Shown piece by piece: positions 1-7,738 of a DNA stretch of 64,000 bases. Position 1 is the stretch's first letter; each line of letters starts with the position of its first letter. A program made the position numbers and the translations under genes. The DNA lies in assembly GCA_030154445.1 (NCBI GenBank), contig JAGUQW010000011.1, positions 62,001-126,000 on the forward strand, in the 5' to 3' direction. The notes under the pieces are model-generated. The model had not been told where the DNA came from. It did no database searches and saw only the letters and a program-made list of their open reading frames with translations. Source of the stretch: Spirochaetota bacterium. Its GTDB lineage: Bacteria; Spirochaetota; Brevinematia; Brevinematales; Brevinemataceae.

Positions 1-1781
1 ACTTCTATATTTTTGATACTTAGATCCAAGAGTTGTTGAGGATCTACACTAGAAGGTGCATCCATTAACATACAAGTAGCTTTTTGTGTTTTAGGAAAAG
101 CAATGACATCTCTGATAGAATCCAATTGCTGAAAAATCATGACCATTCTGTCTAATCCTAAGGCAATACCGCCATGAGGTGGTGCGCCATTAGCGAGAGC
201 TTCCAAGAGAAATCCAAATTTTTCATTAGCTTCTTCTGTAGAAATATTAAGTAGTTCAAATATTTTACTTTGCATATCACTAGTTGCAATACGAATAGAT
301 CCACCACCAAGCTCTGTTCCATTACAAATAACATCATAAGCATTTGCGCGAACAGATTTGGTATCTGTCATTAATTTGTCTATATCATCGGCATGAGGAG
401 AGGTGAATGGGTGGTGTACAGAAGACCATCTATTGTTTTCCACATCTTTTTCAAATAGTGGAAAGTCAACAACCCATAAGAAGGAGAATTGATCTTTTGG
501 TCTAAGATTAAAACGATCACCAACTTCTAAACGAAGATTTCCAATAGAATCATATACAACACTATCATTATTATCTGCAATAAATAACAAAGCATACCCA
601 TTGTGAGCTTCTGTTTTTTTGATAAGTTCTGCTTGAATTTCTGGAGAGAAGTATTTTACAATATTAGATTCTAAGACATCTTCTTTGACACGCATCCAAG
701 CCATACCTTTAGCACCATAATTACCCACAAATGTAATTAATTCATCGAGATCTTTACGAGAAAGTTTTTCACCATTAGGTACAGGAAGACATTTTACCAT
801 TCCGCCTTTAGCTGTTACATTAGTAAAAACAGAAAATTCAGAGTTTTTGACAATATCACTAACATCCACAACTTCCATACCAAAACGCATATCAGGTCTA
901 TCGACGCCGTATTTGTTCATAGCATCTTTATAAGTCATTCTTAAAAAAGGAGTTTTGATTTCTTGGTGATAAACTGTTTTCATCATTTTACTAAGCATAT
1001 TTTCAATCAGTGTTTGAATATCTTCAGCTGTCATAAAAGATGTCTCGATATCTAATTGAGTGAATTCCGGCTGTCTATCAGCACGAAGATCTTCATCACG
1101 GAAACAACGAGCGATTTGGTAATAACGCTCAATTCCACCTATCATTAATAATTGTTTAAAAATTTGTGGTGATTGAGGTAGTGCAAAATAAGATCCTTTG
1201 TGTACACGAGATGGTACTAAAAAATCTCTAGCTCCTTCTGGAGTAGATTTGGTAAGGATAGGGGTTTCAACTTCAAGAAATCCATTTTCTTGCATACTAG
1301 AACGAATACTATTAGTAATTTCAGATCTTTTGAGAAGATTATCATACATAAATGGAGAACGAATATCTATATAACGATATTTGAGGCGCGCTTCTTCATT
1401 GATTTTCTCACCAGTAGTAACATCAAAAGGAGGAGTTTTGGATCTATTAAAGATAAATAACTCTGTACAACATAATTCATATTTGCCTGTAGGAATACGA
1501 GGGTTTTCTAATCCTTCAGCTCTTTTACGAAGAACACCTTTAGCACCAATGACATCTTCACGACGCAGTGTTTTGGAAAGTTCATGAGCTTTTGCAGCAT
1601 CAGTAGGGTCAAAAACGAGTTGGATAATACCACTTCTATCGCGTAAATCTATAAAAACAAGATCTCCATGATCACGGTAATTATTGACCCATCCATTGAC
1701 GACGATAACTTGGTCAAGATATTTATCTTCTGTGATTTCTCCACAGAATTGAGTTCTTTTTTTATCTGGTGATAAAAGCAT
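1..1781 (-). CDS. aspS: Aspartyl-tRNA synthetase (3' end cut by window edge)
   Basis: Class II aminoacyl-tRNA synthetase that charges tRNA-Asp in the cytoplasm. The minus-strand frame is open from the ATG at 1781 to the window edge (593 codons), so only the last few residues are missing. Visible parts are an N-terminal OB anticodon-binding domain, the class II motif 2 stretch around YYQIARCFRDED, the bacterial GAD insertion, and the C-terminal motif 3 region with GGIALGLDRMVM. The ribosome site AGGAG lies just upstream of the start. A good promoter precedes it at 1818-1846. It is transcribed away from the restriction-modification genes. Whether it is tRNA-Asp specific or non-discriminating cannot be told here. 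Confidence 0.97.
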   Translation of the reverse strand, partial: MLLSPDKKRTQFCGEITEDKYLDQVIVVNGWVNNYRDHGDLVFIDLRDRSGIIQLVFDPTDAAKAHELSKTLRREDVIGAKGVLRKRAEGLENPRIPTGKYELCCTELFIFNRSKTPPFDVTTGEKINEEARLKYRYIDIRSPFMYDNLLKRSEITNSIRSSMQENGFLEVETPILTKSTPEGARDFLVPSRVHKGSYFALPQSPQIFKQLLMIGGIERYYQIARCFRDEDLRADRQPEFTQLDIETSFMTAEDIQTLIENMLSKMMKTVYHQEIKTPFLRMTYKDAMNKYGVDRPDMRFGMEVVDVSDIVKNSEFSVFTNVTAKGGMVKCLPVPNGEKLSRKDLDELITFVGNYGAKGMAWMRVKEDVLESNIVKYFSPEIQAELIKKTEAHNGYALLFIADNNDSVVYDSIGNLRLEVGDRFNLRPKDQFSFLWVVDFPLFEKDVENNRWSSVHHPFTSPHADDIDKLMTDTKSVRANAYDVICNGTELGGGSIRIATSDMQSKIFELLNISTEEANEKFGFLLEALANGAPPHGGIALGLDRMVMIFQQLDSIRDVIAFPKTQKATCMLMDAPSSVDPQQLLDLSIKNIE

Positions 1782-1817
1782 GGGGCTCTCCTAAAAAACT
1801 GATGATTTACAAATAAT

Positions 1818-1846
1818 ATTATAAATTATTTTCATTTTTTTTGCAA
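1818..1846 (-). promoter_or_regulatory. Sigma-70 promoter for aspS
   Basis: On the minus strand, TTGCAA is followed after 17 bases by TATAAT. It lies about 37 bases before the aspS start codon. The box match and spacing are seen in the sequence; activity is inferred. Confidence 0.7.
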
Positions 1847-1866
1847 TTAAGAATATAAGCTAAATC

Positions 1867-1893
1867 AAAAAAATCCCCCAAATTAATGGAGGA
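1867..1893 (-). terminator. Rho-independent terminator after HNH nuclease gene
   Basis: Reading the minus strand, TCCTCCA pairs with TGGGGGA (one U-G pair) around a TTAATT loop, followed by a run of T. It sits just downstream of the HNH nuclease stop and before the aspS promoter. Confidence 0.65.
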
Positions 1894-1926
1894 GAATATA
1901 GATTAATTACTTAGAGAATCGCTTAA

Positions 1927-2898
1927 TTACCCTTTGAAAATATTTAGATGATGATAAATAAAATATTGTTCACGTAAATCAAAATGATTAATATTAGGAG
2001 TAAATTCTCGTAATTTTAATAATTCTATTGTTTGTTCGCTTAAATGGGAAGAAAACAATATTTGAGTTGGATTAGTGAATGTTATCAATCCTTGATCAAA
2101 TAATTTATCAAAGGTAGGAGTTAATAATAATCCATTATAATGGTCTAACCTTTCTTCATTATTAGATTCTGCCCATGGTTTTATATGACTAGCAAGTAAT
2201 AATCGTGAATCATTTACATTTGTTAGAGGACAACATACCATTTCTTCAATTAAATTTGCTCGAAATCTACCTTGTCCTCTCCTAGATAGAATTAATTGTT
2301 CGTTCTCTGTAGGTTCTATAGATTTTGATTCAGTGATTGTATCCTCAAGATTTTTGAGCCTGGTTAATTGTTGATAATGATTATATTGTATTTCTAATTT
2401 TGGTATATAATAAAACTCTATTCTATCATTATCAAAGTTAATTTTGACAATATCAATTTTAGTCAAATTTGGGAAAAGAATTTCTCTCAGGAATGTGTAT
2501 ATAGAATTGTTAGAAGTGTCTAATGCTCGAATATAACATCTATTTTGATCTTGTGCTGTATCAGGGGCAAATTCAAAATCAAAATAGATGATATTTGGTA
2601 AGTCATATAGTTTTTGTTTGTATGTAATAAAATTTTCATATAAAGACTCTCGGTTTCTATAATCGTTTGAAGGGTTTTGATATTCAAATTCAGCATCATT
2701 TAAATACTGTGCTAAATCTTTTTTTAAAACAAAAGCAGTAAATATTGATTGATTGGTAGATGTAAAAAAAACATGTTTTTCACTATTTTGCCCTACATAT
2801 AATCTAGCTTCACCACTACCTTCACCAACTTTATTATATTTTACCCAAGAATCAGTGATATTTATATTTTCAATTCTTCCTAATTCACTATATGACAT
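1927..2898 (-). CDS. HNH-type restriction endonuclease
   Basis: Probable cleaving partner of the adjacent C5 methyltransferase in a type II restriction-modification system (323 residues). The last ~115 residues form an HNH module: GQGRFRANLIEE, then CPLTNVNDSRLLLASHIKPW, then HYNGLLL followed by FDKLFDQGLITF. This is the layout of HNH nucleases often paired with cytosine methyltransferases. The first ~190 residues match nothing I recognise and probably carry DNA recognition. The ATG overlaps the end of the methyltransferase gene by 11 bases, so the two are translationally coupled with the methyltransferase first. The recognition site is unknown. The HNH assignment is firm; restriction activity is inferred from context. 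Confidence 0.85.
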   Translation of the reverse strand: MSYSELGRIENINITDSWVKYNKVGEGSGEARLYVGQNSEKHVFFTSTNQSIFTAFVLKKDLAQYLNDAEFEYQNPSNDYRNRESLYENFITYKQKLYDLPNIIYFDFEFAPDTAQDQNRCYIRALDTSNNSIYTFLREILFPNLTKIDIVKINFDNDRIEFYYIPKLEIQYNHYQQLTRLKNLEDTITESKSIEPTENEQLILSRRGQGRFRANLIEEMVCCPLTNVNDSRLLLASHIKPWAESNNEERLDHYNGLLLTPTFDKLFDQGLITFTNPTQILFSSHLSEQTIELLKLREFTPNINHFDLREQYFIYHHLNIFKG

Positions 2899-4024
2899 TA
2901 AATATACCTGTATTTATTATTTTGTCTATGATATGGACTAAAACATCTGATACTATTGAATTTCCTGATTGTCTATACATTTGCGTATCACTTACAACTA
3001 TTTTAAAATGATCAGAAAACCCCATCAATCTTAAACATTCTCTAGGGGTTAATTTTCTTAATCTAGTATCTCTTGTAATATAGTTGTCTACACCAGCTCT
3101 GTGCATTTTTGCCATTGTCGATAATAGTGGTCGAGCTATTTCTAGATCTGTTTTTGTACTAGTCTTGAAATTTTTTGTTCCACTAGTTAATACATATTTT
3201 TTAACTTTATCTGATAGGTAATACTTTTCAATATATTGAACAAAATCACCATGCCAGTTAAATTGTTGATTTGCCTTTTGACATAAAGCAATTTTTCCAT
3301 TAATTTGGGTGTATTTTTTTTTCAAGTTTTTTTCTTGTGTTACAAATGCTATCCCTTTTTCAGGTAAAAAATATTTGTTTTCACAAGTATCTTCTAAAAA
3401 ATCTTGCATTGTATATTCCAAAGGAATGGTAGAAGGAAAATTAAAATTAATAAAAGGATTTTTGAACCCCACCACAAAAACCCTTTCTCTATTTTGAGGA
3501 ACTCCAAAATTTTTTGCATTTAAAATTTGAGAAAAAATAGTATACCCTAAATCTTTGAATTCTTTTTCTATTAACTTCCATGTGTTTCCACTATTATGAG
3601 ATAATAACCCTTTAACATTTTCAAAAATAAATATGCTAGGTGAACTTTGTTGTAGCACTCTGATAAATTCAAAAACTAGGAGTCCTCTAGTATCTTCTAA
3701 ACCTTTTCTTTTTCCTACCATAGAAAAAGATTGACAAGGGCTACCTCCGACTAAAATATCAAGATTTTTGTATGAAGTACCATCTATATCTGAGATATCA
3801 TTATACCATCGCTCTTCTGATATGTTATAATTTGCAAAATAACTTTGTTTAACAAATTTATCTATGTCACAAGCGAAAACGATATCATGTTCTATATTCA
3901 TTCTTTGTAGCGCTTGTTCAAAAGATCCTATCCCACTAAATACAGTTGCGATATTTAACGATTTAATATTGTATTTATTAATATTAGTAGATTGAGAAGG
4001 TTTAATTAAAGTTTTTGTACTCAT
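2888..4024 (-). CDS. DNA (cytosine-5) methyltransferase of a type II RM system
   Basis: Methylates cytosine at C5 using S-adenosylmethionine and should protect host DNA from the neighbouring nuclease. The 378-residue protein shows the ordered C5 motifs: I (VFSGIGSFEQAL, residues ~28-39), IV with the catalytic Pro-Cys (GGSPCQSFS), VI (FENVKG), VIII (QNRERVFVVGF), IX (RKLTPRECLRLMGF) and X (YRQSGNSIVSDVL). The variable target-recognition region lies between VIII and IX and is short, so the recognised sequence cannot be read off. The start at 4024 has AGGA nine bases upstream and a near-perfect promoter at 4055-4083. Base composition resembles the neighbours. Confidence 0.95.
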   Translation of the reverse strand: MSTKTLIKPSQSTNINKYNIKSLNIATVFSGIGSFEQALQRMNIEHDIVFACDIDKFVKQSYFANYNISEERWYNDISDIDGTSYKNLDILVGGSPCQSFSMVGKRKGLEDTRGLLVFEFIRVLQQSSPSIFIFENVKGLLSHNSGNTWKLIEKEFKDLGYTIFSQILNAKNFGVPQNRERVFVVGFKNPFINFNFPSTIPLEYTMQDFLEDTCENKYFLPEKGIAFVTQEKNLKKKYTQINGKIALCQKANQQFNWHGDFVQYIEKYYLSDKVKKYVLTSGTKNFKTSTKTDLEIARPLLSTMAKMHRAGVDNYITRDTRLRKLTPRECLRLMGFSDHFKIVVSDTQMYRQSGNSIVSDVLVHIIDKIINTGIFNVI

Positions 4025-4054
4025 TAATAAATTCCTGTAAATAATTATGTAATA

Positions 4055-4083
4055 ATTATACTATATTTGAGTAGATTTATCAA
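4055..4083 (-). promoter_or_regulatory. Sigma-70 promoter for the restriction-modification operon
   Basis: On the minus strand, TTGATA is followed by 17 bases and TATAAT, about 30 bases upstream of the methyltransferase start. It is back-to-back with the der promoter. No control-protein (C) gene is seen. Confidence 0.75.
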
Positions 4084-4152
4084 TGTTTTAGATATACTGA
4101 GATAAAAAATAATAATAATATAATTATTTCTCTATTATACTATGCTTACAGC

Positions 4153-4181
4153 TTGAAAAAAAAACGATTTTAAAGTATACT
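4153..4181 (+). promoter_or_regulatory. Sigma-70 promoter for der operon
   Basis: TTGAAA, 17 bases, then TATACT, 26 bases before the der start codon. The match to consensus is direct; use in vivo is inferred. Confidence 0.75.
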
Positions 4182-4207
4182 ATATAGAGTAAATTTTAGG
4201 ATGGAAC

Positions 4208-5617
4208 ATGGATAAATTAATGCCTATTGTGGCTATAGTTGGACGACCAAATACTGGCAAATCATCACTATTTAATTATTTAGTAGGGAAAAGAAAATCT
4301 ATTGTTGACGCAACGGAAGGGGTTACGAGAGATATCGTTTCTGGAACTTCTTCACATCCACAGTATCCTCGATTTATGGTATGGGATTCAGCTGGTTATT
4401 TGGAAACAGAAGATACTATTGATTCACTTGCTCAAATCAAAATAAATTATGCCATCAGCCATGCTGATATTGTATTATTTGTGGTAGATGCTCAAAATGT
4501 ACACCCTCTTGATGATGAACTAGCACTGATGATCAAAAAAACTAACTGCCCGACTATCGTTGTAGCAAACAAAGCTGATAATAGAACATATGGAATATCT
4601 TCCGCAGAGTTTTATTCATTGGGATTTGACAAAGTTGTTCCTGTATCGGTAATCCAAAAAGTAGGACTTACGACATTATTAGAAGAAATAGAAGCTAAAT
4701 TATATAATCTTGATGGTGTTTTTGCTGGTAATGATGATGAAGCCGAACTAACTGAAGAAACGCGTATTGCTATTGTGGGTAGACCTAATGCTGGTAAATC
4801 GATGTTGCTGAATACTTTACTTGGTTATGAGAGAATGATCGTTAGTGATATTGCTGGAACTACTAGAGATGCTACCGATGAAATTATTTATCATAATGGT
4901 ACAAAGATTCGTATTACAGATACAGCTGGTATCAAAAGAAATGCCAAAATAAAAGATGATATTGAATATTATGCAACTGTCCGTTCTGCTCAAGCTATAG
5001 AGCATGCTGAAGTAGCTATTCTATTAATTGATGCTCATGCGTCTATTGATGAGATTGCACGACATGATAAAGTTCTTGCTAATATGATTCAAGAAAAAAA
5101 ACGAGCTATGGTTTTTGCTCTTAACAAATGGGATCTTTTGGATACAGAAGGGAACAGTGGGAAACAAAATCAAGATTTGATGAAAGAAATGGAAGATAAA
5201 ATTCGAAAAGCTCTGCCTGAGTTTAATTATGCTCCTGTATGCTTTATTTCTGGAAAAGATAATTATAAAACAGACAAGTTATTAGAAACAGCAATTAAAG
5301 TAAGACATGATTTCCATCATAGAGTTGTAACAGGTACTTTTAATAATTGGCTAGCTAAAAACTTTATAGAATATGATGGTGAAAAATCTGCTGCTCGCTT
5401 AAAAATTTATTACAGTTCTCAAGTATATACAGCACCACCAAGATTTGTTTTCTTTATTAATAAAAAAGACAATCTTAGAAAAGATTTTCCAAGATTTCTT
5501 GAAAATAGAATGCGTACCGCTTTTGAATTTTCTGGAGTACCTATTACGCTTACTTTTAGAGAAAGAGATGAAGAAAGACCTGTAAAAAAACATCCAAATA
5601 AAAAAAATAAAAAATAG
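4208..5617 (+). CDS. der: Ribosome biogenesis GTPase Der (EngA)
   Basis: Tandem GTPase needed for maturation of the 50S ribosomal subunit. The 469-residue protein has two G domains. The first has GRPNTGKS, a G3 site read as DSAGY instead of the common DTAG/DTGG, and NKAD. The second has GRPNAGKS, DTAGI and NKWD. A KH-like C-terminal domain follows (VTGTFNNWLAK to GVPITLTFRERD), ending in a lysine-rich tail. It heads a compact operon: bcp starts 10 bases after its stop. The double GTPase arrangement leaves little doubt. Confidence 0.97.
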   Translation: MDKLMPIVAIVGRPNTGKSSLFNYLVGKRKSIVDATEGVTRDIVSGTSSHPQYPRFMVWDSAGYLETEDTIDSLAQIKINYAISHADIVLFVVDAQNVHPLDDELALMIKKTNCPTIVVANKADNRTYGISSAEFYSLGFDKVVPVSVIQKVGLTTLLEEIEAKLYNLDGVFAGNDDEAELTEETRIAIVGRPNAGKSMLLNTLLGYERMIVSDIAGTTRDATDEIIYHNGTKIRITDTAGIKRNAKIKDDIEYYATVRSAQAIEHAEVAILLIDAHASIDEIARHDKVLANMIQEKKRAMVFALNKWDLLDTEGNSGKQNQDLMKEMEDKIRKALPEFNYAPVCFISGKDNYKTDKLLETAIKVRHDFHHRVVTGTFNNWLAKNFIEYDGEKSAARLKIYYSSQVYTAPPRFVFFINKKDNLRKDFPRFLENRMRTAFEFSGVPITLTFRERDEERPVKKHPNKKNKK

Positions 5618-5626
5618 AGGTATCTC

Positions 5627-6100
5627 ATGTTGAAAAAAGGAGATAGTGCACCTCAATTTTCTTTAGATTCGTTATCTGGTAATAAAATTTCACTTAGTGA
5701 TTATGTTGGCAAGTGGGTAATAGTTTATTTTTATCCCAAAGATAGCACTCCTGGGTGTATTTTACAAGCTATAAATTTTTCTTGTTTGTATCCAGAATTT
5801 CAAGCTTTAGGGGTTGATATCATTGGAATTAATGGAGATAGTATAGAAAGTCACCAAAAATTTACTACAAAAAACAAACTAGAAGTTATATTACTTTCAG
5901 ATACAGAAAAATCTACTCTTAGTGCTTATAAAGTATGGGGCGAAAAGATATTTATGGGTACTGTGTATGCAGGATTAACAAGAAGTACTTTTATTATTAA
6001 CCCAGAAGGTATTATTGAAGAAGCTATGTATAATGTCAAAGCTAAGGATCATGGTACTCGTGTATTAAGAATATTAAAACAATTACTCGGAGCAAAGTAA
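5627..6100 (+). CDS. bcp: Bcp/PrxQ-type thioredoxin-dependent peroxiredoxin
   Basis: Reduces hydrogen peroxide and organic hydroperoxides. The 157-residue protein has the AhpC/TSA thioredoxin fold and the peroxidatic motif PKDSTPGC, with Cys44 as the attacking cysteine. The usual Bcp resolving cysteine five residues later is Ile49 here; the nearest other cysteine is Cys53. It may therefore resolve through Cys53 or act as a 1-Cys enzyme. It is preceded by AGAGG and sits in an operon between der and the nucleotidyltransferase, whose start follows its stop by one base. Confidence 0.9.
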   Translation: MLKKGDSAPQFSLDSLSGNKISLSDYVGKWVIVYFYPKDSTPGCILQAINFSCLYPEFQALGVDIIGINGDSIESHQKFTTKNKLEVILLSDTEKSTLSAYKVWGEKIFMGTVYAGLTRSTFIINPEGIIEEAMYNVKAKDHGTRVLRILKQLLGAK

Positions 6101-6101
6101 T

Positions 6102-7070
6102 ATGAAAATTGTATTGCCATTAGCAGGTAAAGGCACACGTTTATTGCCACATACTACAATTGTTCCAAAACCATTAATGTTTGTTGCAGGTCAAAGTATT
6201 CTAGATCATTTAATGGAAGAACTAATAGCATTAAATCCCACAGAATTTGTTTTTGTGACAGGGTACATGAAAGAAGAATTAGAAACTCATCTTAAAAATA
6301 AATACCCAAATATTGCTATGAAATTTTTAGAACAAAAAGATCCTCAGGGACTTGGTCACGCTATATATCAGGCTAGGGATGCTTTTGCCAAAGATGAAGA
6401 TATGCTTGTAGTATTAGGTGATCAAACATTTACGATAGATTGGACAAAAATGTTGCAAAGTTCTCATAATAGAATTTCTGTAGTTACTGTAGAAGATCCT
6501 AGCCAATTTGGAATAGTAAGTCTGGACGATAGAGGTTTTGTTACTGATATGGAAGAAAAACCAGTAAACCCCAAAAGCAATCTTGCGATTTCTGGAACTT
6601 ATTATTTTCCTTCTGCTCAGAGTGTTTTTTCTGCTATTGCTTACCAAATAGCTCAAGATATTCGTACAAAAGGTGAAATTCAAATCACTGATTCTATGCG
6701 TATTATGATGGACTTGGGAGAACAGTTTGAAGGATTGTTGATTAAAGATTGGAATGATTGTGGCAATCACAAAGACTTGCTAGCAGCTAATAAAACACTG
6801 CTTCAAAAAAATAATACTACTTCCACCACCTTTGATAAAAGTGTCATTATTTATGAACCTGTATGGATACACCCTAGTGTGAAAATTACTAATGCCACTA
6901 TAGGCCCTAATGTATCTTTGGCTGAAAATGTAATTATTGATGATTCAACATTAGTGAATACCATAGTAGATATTAATACAAGGATCAAAAATTCTCGTAT
7001 TATCGATTCCTATCTTGGTAGAAATATGAATATAGAGAAATTTTCTTCTTCTGATGAATATTTAATATAA
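6102..7070 (+). CDS. Sugar-phosphate nucleotidyltransferase with left-handed beta-helix tail
   Basis: Transfers a nucleotide to a sugar 1-phosphate, supplying activated sugar for envelope or glycan synthesis. Residues 1-235 are an RmlA/GlmU-type nucleotidyltransferase domain: PLAGKGTRLLPHT at the N-terminus, VPKPL for phosphate contact, GLGHAIYQAR, then VLGDQTF as the metal-binding Asp site, and the EEKP motif. Residues ~245-315 contain hexapeptide-like repeats (VWIHPSVKI, ATIGPNVSL, VIIDDSTLV). There is no acetyltransferase extension of GlmU length, so it is more like a glucose-1-phosphate thymidylyl/uridylyltransferase; the exact substrate is unknown. It ends one base from the stop of the convergent TPR gene. 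Confidence 0.85.
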   Translation: MKIVLPLAGKGTRLLPHTTIVPKPLMFVAGQSILDHLMEELIALNPTEFVFVTGYMKEELETHLKNKYPNIAMKFLEQKDPQGLGHAIYQARDAFAKDEDMLVVLGDQTFTIDWTKMLQSSHNRISVVTVEDPSQFGIVSLDDRGFVTDMEEKPVNPKSNLAISGTYYFPSAQSVFSAIAYQIAQDIRTKGEIQITDSMRIMMDLGEQFEGLLIKDWNDCGNHKDLLAANKTLLQKNNTTSTTFDKSVIIYEPVWIHPSVKITNATIGPNVSLAENVIIDDSTLVNTIVDINTRIKNSRIIDSYLGRNMNIEKFSSSDEYLI

Positions 7071-7071
7071 A

Positions 7072-7737
7072 TTACCAAATTATAGCTTTTTCAATTATCC
7101 TCGCTTTCCCTTGTGGAAGACGAGGATTTTCTTTTATCAGATTCATATAATAATTATACAATTCTTTGTCTCTGTTTTTATAATAGATTAAGGCATTATT
7201 TAAGACTCTAGAATATCCTGCTAAAATATAATCTTTTTCTCCAAATTTATGATTTAAAGATTTTTGATATAATTCTATAGCAAGTAAAAAATTACCATTA
7301 TATTCTTCAAAGCGAGCATAATAAAAATAATAATATTGATTGTTTCTTGTAATAGCTTTATGTAGATAATAGTGAGCCTGATTGATATTTTTTAGAGCAA
7401 TATAATTTTTGGCAATAGTAAAATAGTTTTTACCTTTATTGAAATAAGATAACGGCTTTAGTAATAAATAATGACCAAAAGCTAAACTTTCTTGATAGCG
7501 TCCTATTTTATATAAGGCTTCACTAAAAATCAGCGTTGTTCTTGGATTATTCATCCATAAATGTGGATTGTATTGTAAATATTGAACTCTGAAATCTGGT
7601 CTTTCCTCAGTAGCTTTTAGTAGTATTTTAATATCTGTAAATTTTGGTATTATTACTACATTTGTATCTATAGTAAAATTATCAGCAGTAAGTACCGTTA
7701 ATATATAAAATACAAAAATTATATAAAATTTACTCAT
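7072..7737 (-). CDS. Exported TPR-like protein
   Basis: Not a named family. The preferred start at 7737 gives a clear signal peptide (MSKFYIIFVFYILTVLTADN) and 221 residues; longer starts inside smc would destroy it. Residues ~70-200 contain helical pairs resembling tetratricopeptide repeats (LIFSEALYKIGRYQESLAFG, YFTIAKNYIALKNINQAHYY, AIELYQKSLNH). It probably acts in the periplasm as a scaffold. The start codon is one base beyond the smc stop, so the gene is probably translated by coupling to smc; no separate promoter or strong ribosome site is visible. Its stop abuts the convergent nucleotidyltransferase stop without a terminator. Confidence 0.75.
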   Translation of the reverse strand: MSKFYIIFVFYILTVLTADNFTIDTNVVIIPKFTDIKILLKATEERPDFRVQYLQYNPHLWMNNPRTTLIFSEALYKIGRYQESLAFGHYLLLKPLSYFNKGKNYFTIAKNYIALKNINQAHYYLHKAITRNNQYYYFYYARFEEYNGNFLLAIELYQKSLNHKFGEKDYILAGYSRVLNNALIYYKNRDKELYNYYMNLIKENPRLPQGKARIIEKAIIW

Positions 7738-7738
7738 T

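Noticed and set aside
6102-7070. GlmU bifunctional enzyme
   Set aside because: The nucleotidyltransferase domain fits, but the beta-helix is only ~70 residues, too short for the acetyltransferase half.
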